DNA of 64,000 bases from Acidobacteriota bacterium (GCA_013152385.1 JAADGL010000042.1:1-64000); one strand, 5' to 3'. Positions 1-8,679 are shown, counted from the first letter of the stretch. The notes: generated by a model not told the origin, from the sequence alone. Numbers and translations: made by a program.

Positions 1-761
1 GCCAAAACCACACAATCTCACAGGCAAACCCAAGCATCCTGAACGCAGGAAAAACTGCCACTGCCGATGATATTCTGAATTCAGCAAAACAGCAGGGGGT
101 TCATCACATCACATTCACCTACACAGAACCGACCGTTTTTTATGAACTGATGCTGGAAACAGCCAGACTGGCAAAGCAGAACAGCCTGACCTGCTCTGTG
201 GTATCCAACGGATTTATCAACCCTGAGCCGCTGGCCGGGCTTCTGCCGTTCATTTCCGCTGCAAATATTGATTTAAAATTTTCATCAGACAAGCTCTATC
301 AATCAATTGCCGGAGGCCGGGCAAAACCCGTAATCGAAAGTATCCGTACACTCTATGACTCCGGCATCATAACCGAGGTTACCACCCTGATTATTCCCGG
401 CCTCAATGACGGAAAAGACGAATTCCTGAAAATTGCCCGGTCAATTATGGAAATCTCGCCGGAAATTCCCTGGCACATCAGTGCATTTTATCCCACTTAC
501 AAAATGACAGACCGGCCGCCCACTCCCCCGGACACCCTGACCCGGCTGAGACAAACAGCCCTGAATGCCGGAATGCGGCACGTCTACACCGGAAACATCA
601 CGGACCCGGAAGGAAATACAACTTTCTGCCCCGAGTGCCACAGCGAATTGATCCGGCGCCACCGGCTGTCCTTCCATTCCAGCCGACTGAAAAACGGGCA
701 TTGCCCCAATTGCGGCACGAAAATTTACGGAAAATTTCCGGCAGGTATATTAAATAGATAG
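1..761 (+). CDS. amrS: AmmeMemoRadiSam radical SAM enzyme AmrS, 5' end cut by window
   Basis: Only the C-terminal ~252 residues are present. The open frame starts with QNHTISQ, which in AmrS proteins follows directly after the last cysteine of the CX3CX2C iron-sulfur motif, so the cluster cysteines lie just outside the window. A TYTEPTVFYE segment follows, typical of pyruvate-formate-lyase-activase-like radical SAM proteins. The C-terminus has a zinc-ribbon-like pair (CPECH about 40 residues before the end, then CPNCGTKIYG), also typical of AmrS. Members are ~330-340 residues, so ~80 are missing. Family members use S-adenosylmethionine radical chemistry; the physiological substrate is not established, and partner genes (AmmeMemo proteins) are not visible here. 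Confidence 0.85.
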   Translation, partial: QNHTISQANPSILNAGKTATADDILNSAKQQGVHHITFTYTEPTVFYELMLETARLAKQNSLTCSVVSNGFINPEPLAGLLPFISAANIDLKFSSDKLYQSIAGGRAKPVIESIRTLYDSGIITEVTTLIIPGLNDGKDEFLKIARSIMEISPEIPWHISAFYPTYKMTDRPPTPPDTLTRLRQTALNAGMRHVYTGNITDPEGNTTFCPECHSELIRRHRLSFHSSRLKNGHCPNCGTKIYGKFPAGILNR

Positions 762-803
762 TTTCTTTTTTCTTTTTCCGGCCTTCAACCTTCAGCCCGG
801 CTT

Positions 804-1097
804 TCAGCTCTTTCGTTTAAGAATTTCCTTCCGGATCCGCTCTTTTGCCTCATCGGATAAACATTCGGTCCCCGAAATGGTATTCGCTTTCGGCGCTGCA
901 GGCCCGGATCCCAACATTTCCCGTATCGCAAAGAGCTGACGGCGATATCGATTACAGAATCGACAAAAAAGAATATGGAACCGAATCCGGACTTTATCCC
1001 GCCATGAAATCGGATAATCCATGGATTCCGATATTTTTTCCGTAATCACATCGCAGGGGGCACTCAGCCGGTCAATCAACGGCATCATAATTTTCAT
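804..1097 (-). CDS. Small zinc-finger protein, probable anti-sigma partner of the upstream ECF sigma factor
   Basis: A 97-residue protein starting MKIMMPLID. This start is chosen because GGAG lies about 6 bases upstream; a longer reading would overlap the sigma gene. A conserved-looking core has CDVITEKISESMDYP, then FHILFCRFCNRYRRQL: a Cys...His-X3-Cys-X2-Cys arrangement as in zf-HC2-type anti-sigma zinc fingers. The rest is basic and helical with no membrane segment, so it would be a soluble regulator rather than a membrane-tethered anti-sigma factor. It begins ~28 bases after the sigma factor stop on the same strand. Function is inferred from the motif and the neighbour; binding to the sigma factor is not shown by sequence alone. 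Confidence 0.65.
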   Translation of the reverse strand: MKIMMPLIDRLSAPCDVITEKISESMDYPISWRDKVRIRFHILFCRFCNRYRRQLFAIREMLGSGPAAPKANTISGTECLSDEAKERIRKEILKRKS

Positions 1098-1125
1098 TAA
1101 AACTCCGGATTTCCTTTTCAATTGA

Positions 1126-1770
1126 TCACTCCTTCCCCGGCAACGCATTAAACCAATTCAGATCCAGACATTTACGAAGTTGTGCCCTGGCCCGGTGCAA
1201 CATCACCCACAGGTTAGACGTGGAAATGGAAAATTCCTTACAAATCTCCTCACTTCTCCATCCTTCCATTTCCCGGACAGTAAAAACGACAGCAAGTGAA
1301 CGGGGCAGATATTCAAGACAACGCAACAACACATCATTGAAATCCTTATTTTCCAGAAATCGCTGTGGGTTTTTGCCCCAATCCGACGGTGCAGCACCCG
1401 GTTTCCAGTGGCCTTTCTCTTTCCCTTCCGATTGAAAATCCGCCGCTTCTTCAACAGTATAAAACTCCGGAAAATTGGTTATTCTCGCATTTTTCCGATA
1501 ATGGTCAACAATTTTGCGTTTCAGAATTCCCGTAAGCCAGGTTCTCTCGGAACTTCGCCCCTCAAAACTTGCAGTGGATTTCAGTGCGGCAAGAAAAGTT
1601 TCCTGAACCATATCTTCCGCAAGATGGGTATTGTGAATTCTCAACAATGCGAAACGGTACAGATAATCACCATGATTATCCACCCAATGTTCCGGATCGG
1701 TGAGTAAGCTGTCTCTGTCCCGGACACTTTTTATTTTCTGACTTTCAGTTTCTGGTTCAGACGTGCTCAA
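1126..1770 (-). CDS. ECF-type RNA polymerase sigma factor (sigma-70 family)
   Basis: 214 residues. Region 2 is seen around residues 35-65 (YLYRFALLRI, AEDMVQETFLAAL) and region 2.4 in RTWLTGILKRKIVDHYRK. After a ~45-residue charged linker (EGKEKGHWKPG...) region 4 follows at ~145-205 with the helix-turn-helix EGWRSEEICKEFSISTSNLWVMLHRARAQLRKCL. There is no region 1.1 or 3, as expected for the extracytoplasmic-function class. The linker between regions 2 and 4 is somewhat long. It lies upstream of the small zinc-finger gene on the same strand, the usual sigma/anti-sigma order, and is separated from the cytochrome gene upstream by a strong terminator. Its target promoters are unknown. Confidence 0.92.
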   Translation of the reverse strand: MSTSEPETESQKIKSVRDRDSLLTDPEHWVDNHGDYLYRFALLRIHNTHLAEDMVQETFLAALKSTASFEGRSSERTWLTGILKRKIVDHYRKNARITNFPEFYTVEEAADFQSEGKEKGHWKPGAAPSDWGKNPQRFLENKDFNDVLLRCLEYLPRSLAVVFTVREMEGWRSEEICKEFSISTSNLWVMLHRARAQLRKCLDLNWFNALPGKE

Positions 1771-1879
1771 TACACCGCTCCCTTTAGATTAATCCTGCTG
1801 TGTTCCCTGTACACACAATCACACAAATGGTTCTTTTTCTCAAGTGATTATTGATTCCCCGGGCAATATGCAGGATGAT

Positions 1880-1912
1880 AAAAGGGGAAACCGGAATCCG
1901 GTTTCCCCTTTT
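1880..1912 (-). terminator. Rho-independent terminator of the cytochrome gene
   Basis: Perfect inverted repeat AAAAGGGGAAACCGG-AAT-CCGGTTTCCCCTTTT; read on the minus strand the second arm ends in TTTT. It lies ~60 bases after the cytochrome stop and ahead of the sigma factor, so the two are probably separate transcripts. Confidence 0.85.
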
Positions 1913-1971
1913 ATTATCAAAGAAATTGATCTTTTTTACAAAGATCAACTTCCATCAAGCAGTTTGAAGAA

Positions 1972-3951
1972 TTAATCATCTCCCCCAGGGCCGTTGTGGC
2001 ACTGATAACAGGAAACCCCGCTGGTGCCTCCCCGGTAATCCGCACCGTGGCACCGTGCACAGGACGCGTAGCCATTATTTTCCACATAATCACCGTGGCT
2101 CTTTTCCCAGCCGTCAGGATGCGGACTCGCGGTATGAGGGTTGCTTCCGGTCCGCCCGTCTGTATGACAGACAGAACAGTTTCCCAGCGCACCCGGCTTC
2201 CCCTGCAGAAGGATGTTCTGCTCATTATCCCCGGCATACCCGGATGCGAGAATGGCGTGGGTGGAACCATGACAGGACTCACAGTACATACCGCCATGGC
2301 CGGTAGACATTCTGTAAAGCTGTCCCGCAGGTGTTCCATATTCATGGCAATCTCCGCAATTCGGCTCATCCAGCCACGGCCTCCGGGAACCGTTGCCCAC
2401 ATCCGCCATGGTTCCGTGACAGTCCGTACATTCTTGACCTGCCTGAAACATGGCACCTCTCAGGCATTGGGTAGAGGGTCCGGGATGGCAATTATAACAG
2501 CCGTCGATACCGGCCGGAACTTTATCTTTGTGTTTCCTGTGAATAACATGAGAAAGGTCGTCCTGATTTCCAGTTGTTCCCAAAGCGTTGGACGAATGGC
2601 AGGAAGCACATAAGACCGGGCGATTGTCCATCAAATGTGTCCCTTCCTCTCTGTCATGAAGGCTGAGTATGTTGGTTCTATAGAAACCTGTGGCAATTCC
2701 TTTCACACCATTATCCTCATGGCAGTTAGAACAGTGCATCTCATTTGACACCGGTACAATCGTTCGTGTCTGAGCCAGAATATTTCCGGAGGCATCTTTC
2801 GCCGTCACAACGGCAGTCTGATAATAGTTAACCGTTCCGTCGTCGTTAAATTGGGTTAATGGAATACCTTCCGCTATGAAATGATCGGATGCTCTGTCCA
2901 TTACATCCTCAAGACGTTTTCCTTTCAATCCCACATCCTGAGCCAATTGAAATCCGAAAAGCTTGTCCGCATAATTCCAGAAATTGGTTTTCCCAACTGA
3001 GGTGGTATTATTTTCAAAAGAATAACTGACCGTCACGCCATCTGTAACAATCTCGGGGCTTGCACCCCTTCGAACCACCTGGGCCCAGAGAACATTGTAG
3101 GGGGGCAGAATAGAAAAAGTGGAAAAATCGTCATCATAGCAATGCATACCGAGATCATTCCACGCAATTACCACATAGGCGCTTGCCGGGTCCCCGCCGC
3201 CGGTTCCCCAGGGGACTTCCGTTGCAGGTTCCGCTTCCGTAAACAACAGTTTTTTATTCTGAATACCGGAAATATTCAATCCAGCCAATGAAACCGGTGC
3301 GGATGCATACACTCGAACGCATTGATCCCATGGAAAATCAGGGCCGAACGCATTTCCGTCGTTCAGTACAAATGCCATCCGGCTGTGGCCGGGAACATCA
3401 CGGCTGAAAGATCCCAAAACACGCACACTGCCGTCCACCGCCGAAAACCGAACAGTTGCGGATTGATCCGAGGTATTGACAAGAGCAAGGCCTTTCCACG
3501 TCAGGGCCCGGTTGTAGGTCCCGAAATTGAATGCCAGTATCGGTGCCGTCACCTCAGTCAATCTGAATTCGGCAACACCGCCGTCTATCCGGTTCCGGTA
3601 AACCACACGAAAAGAAAGTGTCGCTCCGTCAGAAACCCGGATCATACCGGTCACGCTGTCAGGAAAACGGCTGTCGAACAGATTAATCTCACTGTATCCG
3701 AATCCCGGAAGCGGGAAATTGTCCGTAAAAACAGATCTTCCCGCTTCATTGAACAGCTCCAGAACAAAACTTGCCTCATTTCCCTGAAGATTATCCACAA
3801 TGAGCAGACAGTCCCATGTGCTTCTTTCCGTGGGAATGTGTGGCAGCACATAGTTTTTTCCGACAGATTGCCCAGCCTGAACCAAACTCCACGGTGCCCC
3901 GGCAAACTGCATGAGTACAACTGCTGCAAACACGTACAATTTCGTTTTCAT
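1972..3951 (-). CDS. Secreted multihaem (nine CXXCH) cytochrome c with N-terminal beta-repeat modules
   Basis: 659 residues. Start ATG at 3951 is set by AGGAGG five to six bases upstream. Residues 1-27 are a signal peptide ending in a V-Q-A type cleavage site. Residues ~30-245 hold two copies of the beta-rich module found in three other secreted proteins of this window (YVLPHIPTERSTW; later LTWKGLALVNTSDQSATV). A middle region with AWNDLGMHCYDDDF follows at ~270-400. The C-terminal ~255 residues hold nine haem-binding CXXCH motifs (CSNCH, CASCH, CYNCH, CTDCH, CGDCH, CESCH, CSVCH, CARCH, CYQCH). The protein should be exported and haem-loaded outside the cytoplasm and act in electron transfer; the redox partner is unknown. 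No cytochrome maturation or porin gene lies nearby. A strong terminator follows. Confidence 0.9.
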   Translation of the reverse strand: MKTKLYVFAAVVLMQFAGAPWSLVQAGQSVGKNYVLPHIPTERSTWDCLLIVDNLQGNEASFVLELFNEAGRSVFTDNFPLPGFGYSEINLFDSRFPDSVTGMIRVSDGATLSFRVVYRNRIDGGVAEFRLTEVTAPILAFNFGTYNRALTWKGLALVNTSDQSATVRFSAVDGSVRVLGSFSRDVPGHSRMAFVLNDGNAFGPDFPWDQCVRVYASAPVSLAGLNISGIQNKKLLFTEAEPATEVPWGTGGGDPASAYVVIAWNDLGMHCYDDDFSTFSILPPYNVLWAQVVRRGASPEIVTDGVTVSYSFENNTTSVGKTNFWNYADKLFGFQLAQDVGLKGKRLEDVMDRASDHFIAEGIPLTQFNDDGTVNYYQTAVVTAKDASGNILAQTRTIVPVSNEMHCSNCHEDNGVKGIATGFYRTNILSLHDREEGTHLMDNRPVLCASCHSSNALGTTGNQDDLSHVIHRKHKDKVPAGIDGCYNCHPGPSTQCLRGAMFQAGQECTDCHGTMADVGNGSRRPWLDEPNCGDCHEYGTPAGQLYRMSTGHGGMYCESCHGSTHAILASGYAGDNEQNILLQGKPGALGNCSVCHTDGRTGSNPHTASPHPDGWEKSHGDYVENNGYASCARCHGADYRGGTSGVSCYQCHNGPGGDD

Positions 3952-4043
3952 CTTTCCTCCTTGTTGTATCCACCCATCCACTCCCCTCACATGATGGGGA
4001 AATTATCAGCCGGTATCAAGGCCCATCCCTGACGATTATTAAT

Positions 4044-4071
4044 AATATATGCATATGCTTATAGAACACAA
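4044..4071 (-). promoter_or_regulatory. Candidate sigma-70-like promoter of the cytochrome gene
   Basis: On the minus strand TTGTGT (-35) and TATATT (-10) are separated by 16 bases; the predicted start would be near 4037, giving a leader of about 85 bases. The match is moderate and inferred from consensus only. Confidence 0.35.
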
Positions 4072-4098
4072 CGTTCTTTTCCCGGTTTATGACGATAC

Positions 4099-4112
4099 GT
4101 GATCCGGCTCAC
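4099..4112. promoter_or_regulatory. CRP-family-like palindrome GTGA-N6-TCAC
   Basis: GTGATCCGGCTCAC has both half-sites of the CRP core exactly. It lies ~68 bases upstream of the predicted cytochrome transcription start, a spacing class used by CRP-type activators. The flanking T/A of the full consensus are missing, so it is a weaker site than the one upstream of the mmd operon. Confidence 0.35.
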
Positions 4113-4294
4113 CATAATAATTCCCATTACTGAAAATATCCGGAGTCCTGAATTGGACTGCAGATAAGCTCACATCCCACAATGAACAGCCTTCGGCTGA
4201 AAGACAGAACTACCGGTTTGCAGGACATTTAGCCAAACTCCGCACTCATCCTCTTCCCCCACTGTAACCTGCAACACAAAGAAAATTATAGTCA

Positions 4295-4322
4295 TTGACA
4301 AAATTTACAAAAAAGTTATATT
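4295..4322 (+). promoter_or_regulatory. Promoter of the LRR protein gene
   Basis: Consensus TTGACA followed after 16 bases by TATATT, in an AT-rich stretch. The ribosome site AGGAGA lies at 4345-4350, six bases before the ATG at 4357. Confidence 0.65.
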
Positions 4323-4356
4323 ATAAGTAATATTTATTCTCGATAGGAGAGAACTC

Positions 4357-6873
4357 ATGAAACGTGCGGCTTTAATTCCGGTTTTATTCATGTTCGGAAT
4401 TTTGGGAATGTCCCAGGATTATTATCTTATTAATCACATCGCGGAAGAGGGTTGGTCCACTACCATCACTGTATACAATGACGGGTTGTCGGACCGCAAC
4501 ATTATCCTTCACTATCGGTCACATCCAGGAGAACCGGAAACCACCTTCGGTGATCTCACAATCCCTGCCAATGAATCCGTTGCTTTTGACAATACATTGT
4601 TCGGGTATGACGGTGTGGCAAAAGTTGAAACAGAGCCGGATGCCCCGGTCCGGGTCAAACTCTCTTACCGCTACGGCGATTCACATTCACTGGCAGAGTT
4701 CATTCTACCAAAGACAACTCCGACAGGCACATCTCCAAGGCAATGGGTCATTCCCAACCCCGGCCTGTCTCATATGGACTGGCTGGGGTTCGCCATTGCC
4801 AATTTTAACACGGACAATGCCAGGGTTACTCTGGAAGCGTACAAAAACGGAGATCTGGTAGGAACAAGTGGCATTGACCTTATTCCGGACAGCAAATACG
4901 TAGATATCAGTTCAGGTTTCTTCCCGGGGCTGAATTATCCGGATATGGACATGGTGATTATAAAATCCGACATTGTGATTCCGCCGCCGGTCGCGATTAT
5001 CGGCAATACCGCACAAGACCGGCACCTGTTCTTCCTCGGCTCTGCTTACGCCGCAGGTATATTTGTTTTTCCCCAAACCTATACGATTCCTCATGTAGCA
5101 GAATCCAAATGGCACACCATAGTTACCGCCATCAACACCGGAGACACGGAGGAAACAATGACATTGAACAGCTGGGAAAGCAACGGAATCACAGACCGGG
5201 CAGGCGTAACATTTGCCGTACCGGCACGGGGCTCCCTCACACTGGCTGCAGGGACAGACTTTGGCCATGAAGGAACAGCATCTGTCACCGTCAATTCATC
5301 GGTGCGGGTCAAACTCAGTTATCAATACCAGGATTCCGAATCCATCAGCGATTTCATGCTGACAGCTGACACCGGGAAAGAGTGGATTCTGCCAAATTCC
5401 ACCCACGCTTGGTTCCAGTGGCTCGGAATCGCTGTAGCCAATCCCAATGAGTTTGAAACTGCCATCGCCATTGACGCATACAACAACGGAATCCTGCTCG
5501 GTACATTCGCCAAAAAACTTGCCCCACATACCAAATTTGTAGACCTTTCCGGCAATATCTGGCCCGGAGTGGATTATACCGGCATTGACATGGTCCTGGT
5601 CCGATCCGATCAGCCGGTCACCGCACCCATTTCCATCACCGGAAACACGGCACAGGACCGGCATGTGTTCTTCCGAGGCTCCAAGTTGAACCGGGAAACC
5701 GAATCCGGAGTATCAGACCCCGCATTCGACGCTTACCTGCTGGCGAATTTCGATACAAATAATGACGGCGTAATCTCAGTCGCGGAACGGGACCTGGTAA
5801 CTGAAATTGACACATCCGTCAACAACCCATGGCATGGGAAAATAAAAGACATCACCGGCATCACCAACTTCAAAAATCTGGATACTCTGATCTGTCAAAA
5901 CGAAAACCTCAGCTGGTTGCCGAACATGCCCGGCATGTCGCACCTGCGTGTTCTGAAAGCACCGAACAATCGTATCGTTCGTATAGATAGCTTTGATCCA
6001 CTGGAGGGCATGTTCCACCTTTACCTGGACAACAACCAGCTGGAGACCATTCCAGATGTCTCCGCCATGACAGCTCTGCAAACGCTCTGGATCAAGTATA
6101 ATCATCTAAGTGAAATCCCCGGTATTTCCACACTCACCGGGCTGAAATTCTTGATGATTGATGGAAACCGATTCACAACGCTACCGGACCTGACAGCGTC
6201 GGCGGCCAGCATCACCAATCTCCGTTTTTCGTCCAATCAGATTGACAGTATCTATAATTTATCGACACTTCCCCATTTGCAGGCCCTGGACTGCAGTTAT
6301 AACAATCTTTCATCCCTTCCGGGGCTTTCGTCGCTCAGCGATCTGAATTTTTTTGTTTGCAGTTTCAATCAGATTACTTCTCTGAACGCACTGTCTTCCA
6401 TGACACACCTCACCTGGATCGGATGCAGTGGCAATCCCCTCATGTCCCTGCCGGATCTTTCCGGAAATACGCAGTTGGCCTACCTGTGGTGTGAAAACAT
6501 GAACATTTCAAGTATACCGGGGCTGCCCGCTTTCTCCCACATGAAGTGGCTGTACTGCGATAATACCGACATCAGTGATCTGTCGGGCATTTCCGGTTTC
6601 ACCGAGTTGGAAAACCTTGATGCCCGGAACACGCTGATCACATCCCTGCCGGATATGTCCGCTCTCACCCAGTTGAAATACCTGTACGTGCATGATTGTC
6701 TCTTAACCGACATCCCGGACATTACCCACAGCACACAGCTCGTAGAGTTCAAATGTTCCGGCAATTATTTCGGGAACGATGATTGCAGCCGGATCCATGC
6801 GATTTCCGCTATGGGGATCCCGGCCTTCATATACAACCCGCAACACGACGGCAGCACGCTGACCTGCCCGTAA
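4357..6873 (+). CDS. Secreted leucine-rich-repeat protein with duplicated beta-modules and an EF-hand-like loop
   Basis: 838 residues. A short signal peptide (MKRAALIPVLFMFGILGMS) is followed by two large homologous halves at ~19-230 and ~240-445. Each ends in nearly the same string (GNTAQDRHLFFLGS and GNTAQDRHVFFRGS) and each is itself made of two of the shared beta-modules. Around residues 466-477 DTNNDGVISVAE is a textbook EF-hand calcium loop. Residues ~490-838 are about 14 short leucine-rich repeats of the LxxLxCxxNxLxxLPxL type, of the irregular 20-23-residue kind seen in secreted bacterial LRR proteins. It probably acts at the cell surface or outside the cell in protein binding; no enzyme domain is seen. 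It has its own promoter and terminator. Confidence 0.85.
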   Translation: MKRAALIPVLFMFGILGMSQDYYLINHIAEEGWSTTITVYNDGLSDRNIILHYRSHPGEPETTFGDLTIPANESVAFDNTLFGYDGVAKVETEPDAPVRVKLSYRYGDSHSLAEFILPKTTPTGTSPRQWVIPNPGLSHMDWLGFAIANFNTDNARVTLEAYKNGDLVGTSGIDLIPDSKYVDISSGFFPGLNYPDMDMVIIKSDIVIPPPVAIIGNTAQDRHLFFLGSAYAAGIFVFPQTYTIPHVAESKWHTIVTAINTGDTEETMTLNSWESNGITDRAGVTFAVPARGSLTLAAGTDFGHEGTASVTVNSSVRVKLSYQYQDSESISDFMLTADTGKEWILPNSTHAWFQWLGIAVANPNEFETAIAIDAYNNGILLGTFAKKLAPHTKFVDLSGNIWPGVDYTGIDMVLVRSDQPVTAPISITGNTAQDRHVFFRGSKLNRETESGVSDPAFDAYLLANFDTNNDGVISVAERDLVTEIDTSVNNPWHGKIKDITGITNFKNLDTLICQNENLSWLPNMPGMSHLRVLKAPNNRIVRIDSFDPLEGMFHLYLDNNQLETIPDVSAMTALQTLWIKYNHLSEIPGISTLTGLKFLMIDGNRFTTLPDLTASAASITNLRFSSNQIDSIYNLSTLPHLQALDCSYNNLSSLPGLSSLSDLNFFVCSFNQITSLNALSSMTHLTWIGCSGNPLMSLPDLSGNTQLAYLWCENMNISSIPGLPAFSHMKWLYCDNTDISDLSGISGFTELENLDARNTLITSLPDMSALTQLKYLYVHDCLLTDIPDITHSTQLVEFKCSGNYFGNDDCSRIHAISAMGIPAFIYNPQHDGSTLTCP

Positions 6874-6881
6874 CGGAATAT

Positions 6882-6924
6882 GCGATTTTCCCTGCCCGGC
6901 CCAATCCCGGCAGGGAAAAATCGC
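6882..6924 (+). terminator. Terminator of the LRR gene
   Basis: GCGATTTTCCCTGCC pairs with GGCAGGGAAAAATCGC nearly perfectly, followed by TCAGTTTTT. It starts nine bases after the stop codon. Confidence 0.75.
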
Positions 6925-6999
6925 TCAGTTTTTCACGGCATAAGTATAAATGCACTGTTCTTTTCAACCCATCACAACTCACAAATTATAAGTCAGTAA

Positions 7000-7008
7000 T
7001 GCTATACT
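7000..7008 (+). promoter_or_regulatory. Extended -10 promoter element for murB
   Basis: TG-C-TATACT matches the extended -10 pattern; no good -35 is visible. The predicted start lies about 20 bases before the murB ATG at 7035. Confidence 0.4.
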
Positions 7009-7034
7009 GTTTCGGGAGAAGACGGAGGGCAACA

Positions 7035-7946
7035 ATGCTGCAAACATGCTCATTTTTACAGCAAAACGGAATTTTGTATCGGGAAAACCACCCGATTCGA
7101 AGCCATACGGCATACAAAGTCGGGGGCAACGCAAAACTGGCGGTGTTTCCCGATTCCCTTCCACAGTTTCACTCCGTCATCGGCTGGTGCCGTTCCCGGA
7201 AACTGCCGTTTTTTCTCATCGGCGGCGGCGCAAACATCATCGTTTCGGATGACGGGCTCCCCGGAGTTACCATCTTTACAGAACAACTGAACCGGTTATT
7301 CCTGAAAAACGGGAAAATCATTGCCCAATGCGGCGTTTCCATGGAATCGCTTGCCCTTTTTGCCGCCGGACACGGCATCAGCGGTTTTGAATTTCTCTAT
7401 GACATTCCCGGATCCGTGGGTGGTGCCCTGGTGATGAACGCCGGAAATAACGACGGCGAAATGAAAAACATTACCTGCTTTGTTCAAGCCGCTGCCGCGA
7501 CGAACCGGCTTGTTACACTGAATCAGCACCAATGCAAATTCAGCTACCGCACCAGCCGGTTCAAAAAAGAAAAACTGGTGGTGCTGCAAGCGGCATTCAA
7601 TGCCTCGAACCGGAAATCGGGAAAGATAATCCGTTCCGAAATGAATCGCATAAAAAACCAGCGCCGCCGGAAATTTCCCATAGAATTCCCCAACGGCGGC
7701 AGTGTGTTCAAACGCCCTCCCGGCGGCTATGCCGGACGCCTTATCGAAACCGCGGGCTGCGGCGGACTGCGGGTGGGAGATGCGCAGGTATCTGAAAAAC
7801 ATCGGGGATTTATTATAAACACGGGCAATGCCACTGCTGCCGATATTCGCGGGCTCATTGCCCTTGTACAAAAGAGGGTCAAAGAAACTCACGGCATTTT
7901 ACTGGAACGGGAACAGATTTTTCTGCCGGAAGACATGGAGAAATGA
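7035..7946 (+). CDS. murB: UDP-N-acetylenolpyruvoylglucosamine reductase MurB (type II)
   Basis: 303 residues; ATG at 7035 is chosen because GGAGGG lies five bases upstream and the protein then begins in register with the family. It performs the NADPH-dependent reduction that makes UDP-N-acetylmuramate for peptidoglycan. FAD-binding motifs are clear: HTAYKVGGNA (~25-35), FFLIGGGANIIVSDDG (~60-75), YDIPGSVGGALVMNAGNN (~118-135). The substrate-binding YRTSRF and the GGSVFKRPPGGYAGRLIETAGC segment with its catalytic serine follow, then VSEKHRGFIIN. The protein lacks the insertion of long type I enzymes. It is followed after one base by a methyltransferase, with no other cell-wall genes nearby. 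Confidence 0.95.
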   Translation: MLQTCSFLQQNGILYRENHPIRSHTAYKVGGNAKLAVFPDSLPQFHSVIGWCRSRKLPFFLIGGGANIIVSDDGLPGVTIFTEQLNRLFLKNGKIIAQCGVSMESLALFAAGHGISGFEFLYDIPGSVGGALVMNAGNNDGEMKNITCFVQAAAATNRLVTLNQHQCKFSYRTSRFKKEKLVVLQAAFNASNRKSGKIIRSEMNRIKNQRRRKFPIEFPNGGSVFKRPPGGYAGRLIETAGCGGLRVGDAQVSEKHRGFIINTGNATAADIRGLIALVQKRVKETHGILLEREQIFLPEDMEK

Positions 7947-7947
7947 A

Positions 7948-8676
7948 ATGTATGAATCCCTCGCATCGGTTTATGAAGAAATTTTTTCGCTGAATCCTGA
8001 GGCTCTTGCCTTTATTCAAAAACAGTTGCCCCCGCCGGGCAGAGATACTACCGTTCTTGATATCGGCTGCGCCACCGGAGAACTGTGCCGCCGGCTTTCG
8101 GCACTGGGCTACTCTGTCACAGGAGCGGAACCGGACAGGGAAATGCTTGCACTGGCAAAAAAACGCTCCCATGGAAAAATCCCCTTTTATCCCATCGGCA
8201 TGGAGGATACCGGAACACATTTCCCGGAAAATTCCTTCACCGCCGTTCTCTGCCTCGGCAACACCCTGGCGCATCTGCAAAACCCGAACGCAGTTCAGAG
8301 CTTTTTCAATGACGTAAAATCCCTTCTTTCGCCGGGCGGCCGGTTTGTTTTTCAGATTGTGAACTTTGACAGACTTTCACCGGAGCATTTGCCGGAATTC
8401 CCGGTAATTGAACGAAATAACATCCGGTTTATCCGAAAATATGAATGGACAGAGAATGGCGGTGCAATCCGTTTCATCACAACACTTGAAAATAAATCCG
8501 GCGGCACCAGGCAGACCGGAGAATGCCGTCTCTTCCCCGCAAAACAGAAACAACTGTCCGGCGCATTGACAAAAGCCGGATTCTCCGGCCAGAGCTGGTT
8601 TGGAAATTACAAAGGCGATCCATTTTTGCCAGACAGCCCCGCTACTATCTGCGTAGCGGAAACCGCGGAGAGATAA
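7948..8676 (+). CDS. Class I SAM-dependent methyltransferase, substrate unknown
   Basis: 242 residues. ATG at 7948 begins one base after the murB stop, with GGAG seven bases upstream inside murB, so translation is probably coupled. The Rossmann-fold SAM motif is VLDIGCATGELCRRL at ~36-50, followed by an acidic residue in GAEPDREML (motif II) and FTAVLCLGNTLAHL (motif IV-like), then LLSPGGRFVFQIVN (post-motif). The C-terminal part is beta-rich. Members of this group methylate small molecules, but the substrate cannot be named. The pairing with murB may be only operonic. Confidence 0.8.
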   Translation: MYESLASVYEEIFSLNPEALAFIQKQLPPPGRDTTVLDIGCATGELCRRLSALGYSVTGAEPDREMLALAKKRSHGKIPFYPIGMEDTGTHFPENSFTAVLCLGNTLAHLQNPNAVQSFFNDVKSLLSPGGRFVFQIVNFDRLSPEHLPEFPVIERNNIRFIRKYEWTENGGAIRFITTLENKSGGTRQTGECRLFPAKQKQLSGALTKAGFSGQSWFGNYKGDPFLPDSPATICVAETAER

Positions 8677-8679
8677 AAA

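Larger units (their letters stand above)
3952..4356. other. Divergent intergenic region between cytochrome and LRR genes
   Basis: 405 bases with no convincing gene. It carries a candidate promoter toward each side, a GTGA-N6-TCAC palindrome at 4099-4112, and two short inverted repeats (AGTCC/GGACT at 4144-4159; CAGCC-TTC-GGCTG at 4187-4199) without T-tracts. Both divergent genes encode secreted proteins sharing the same repeat module. Confidence 0.5.

Noticed and set aside
1917-2456. Reading frame antisense or shifted relative to the cytochrome
   Set aside because: Its codons mirror the haem-motif frame; it has no start signal and no known domain.
5850-6800. Direct repeats suggesting a CRISPR-like array
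   Set aside because: The repeats are coding leucine-rich repeats with no constant repeat/spacer length.
6783-7034. In-frame 84-codon extension upstream of the murB start
   Set aside because: MurB begins in register at 7035 with a good ribosome site; the extension crosses the LRR stop and terminator and has no family support.
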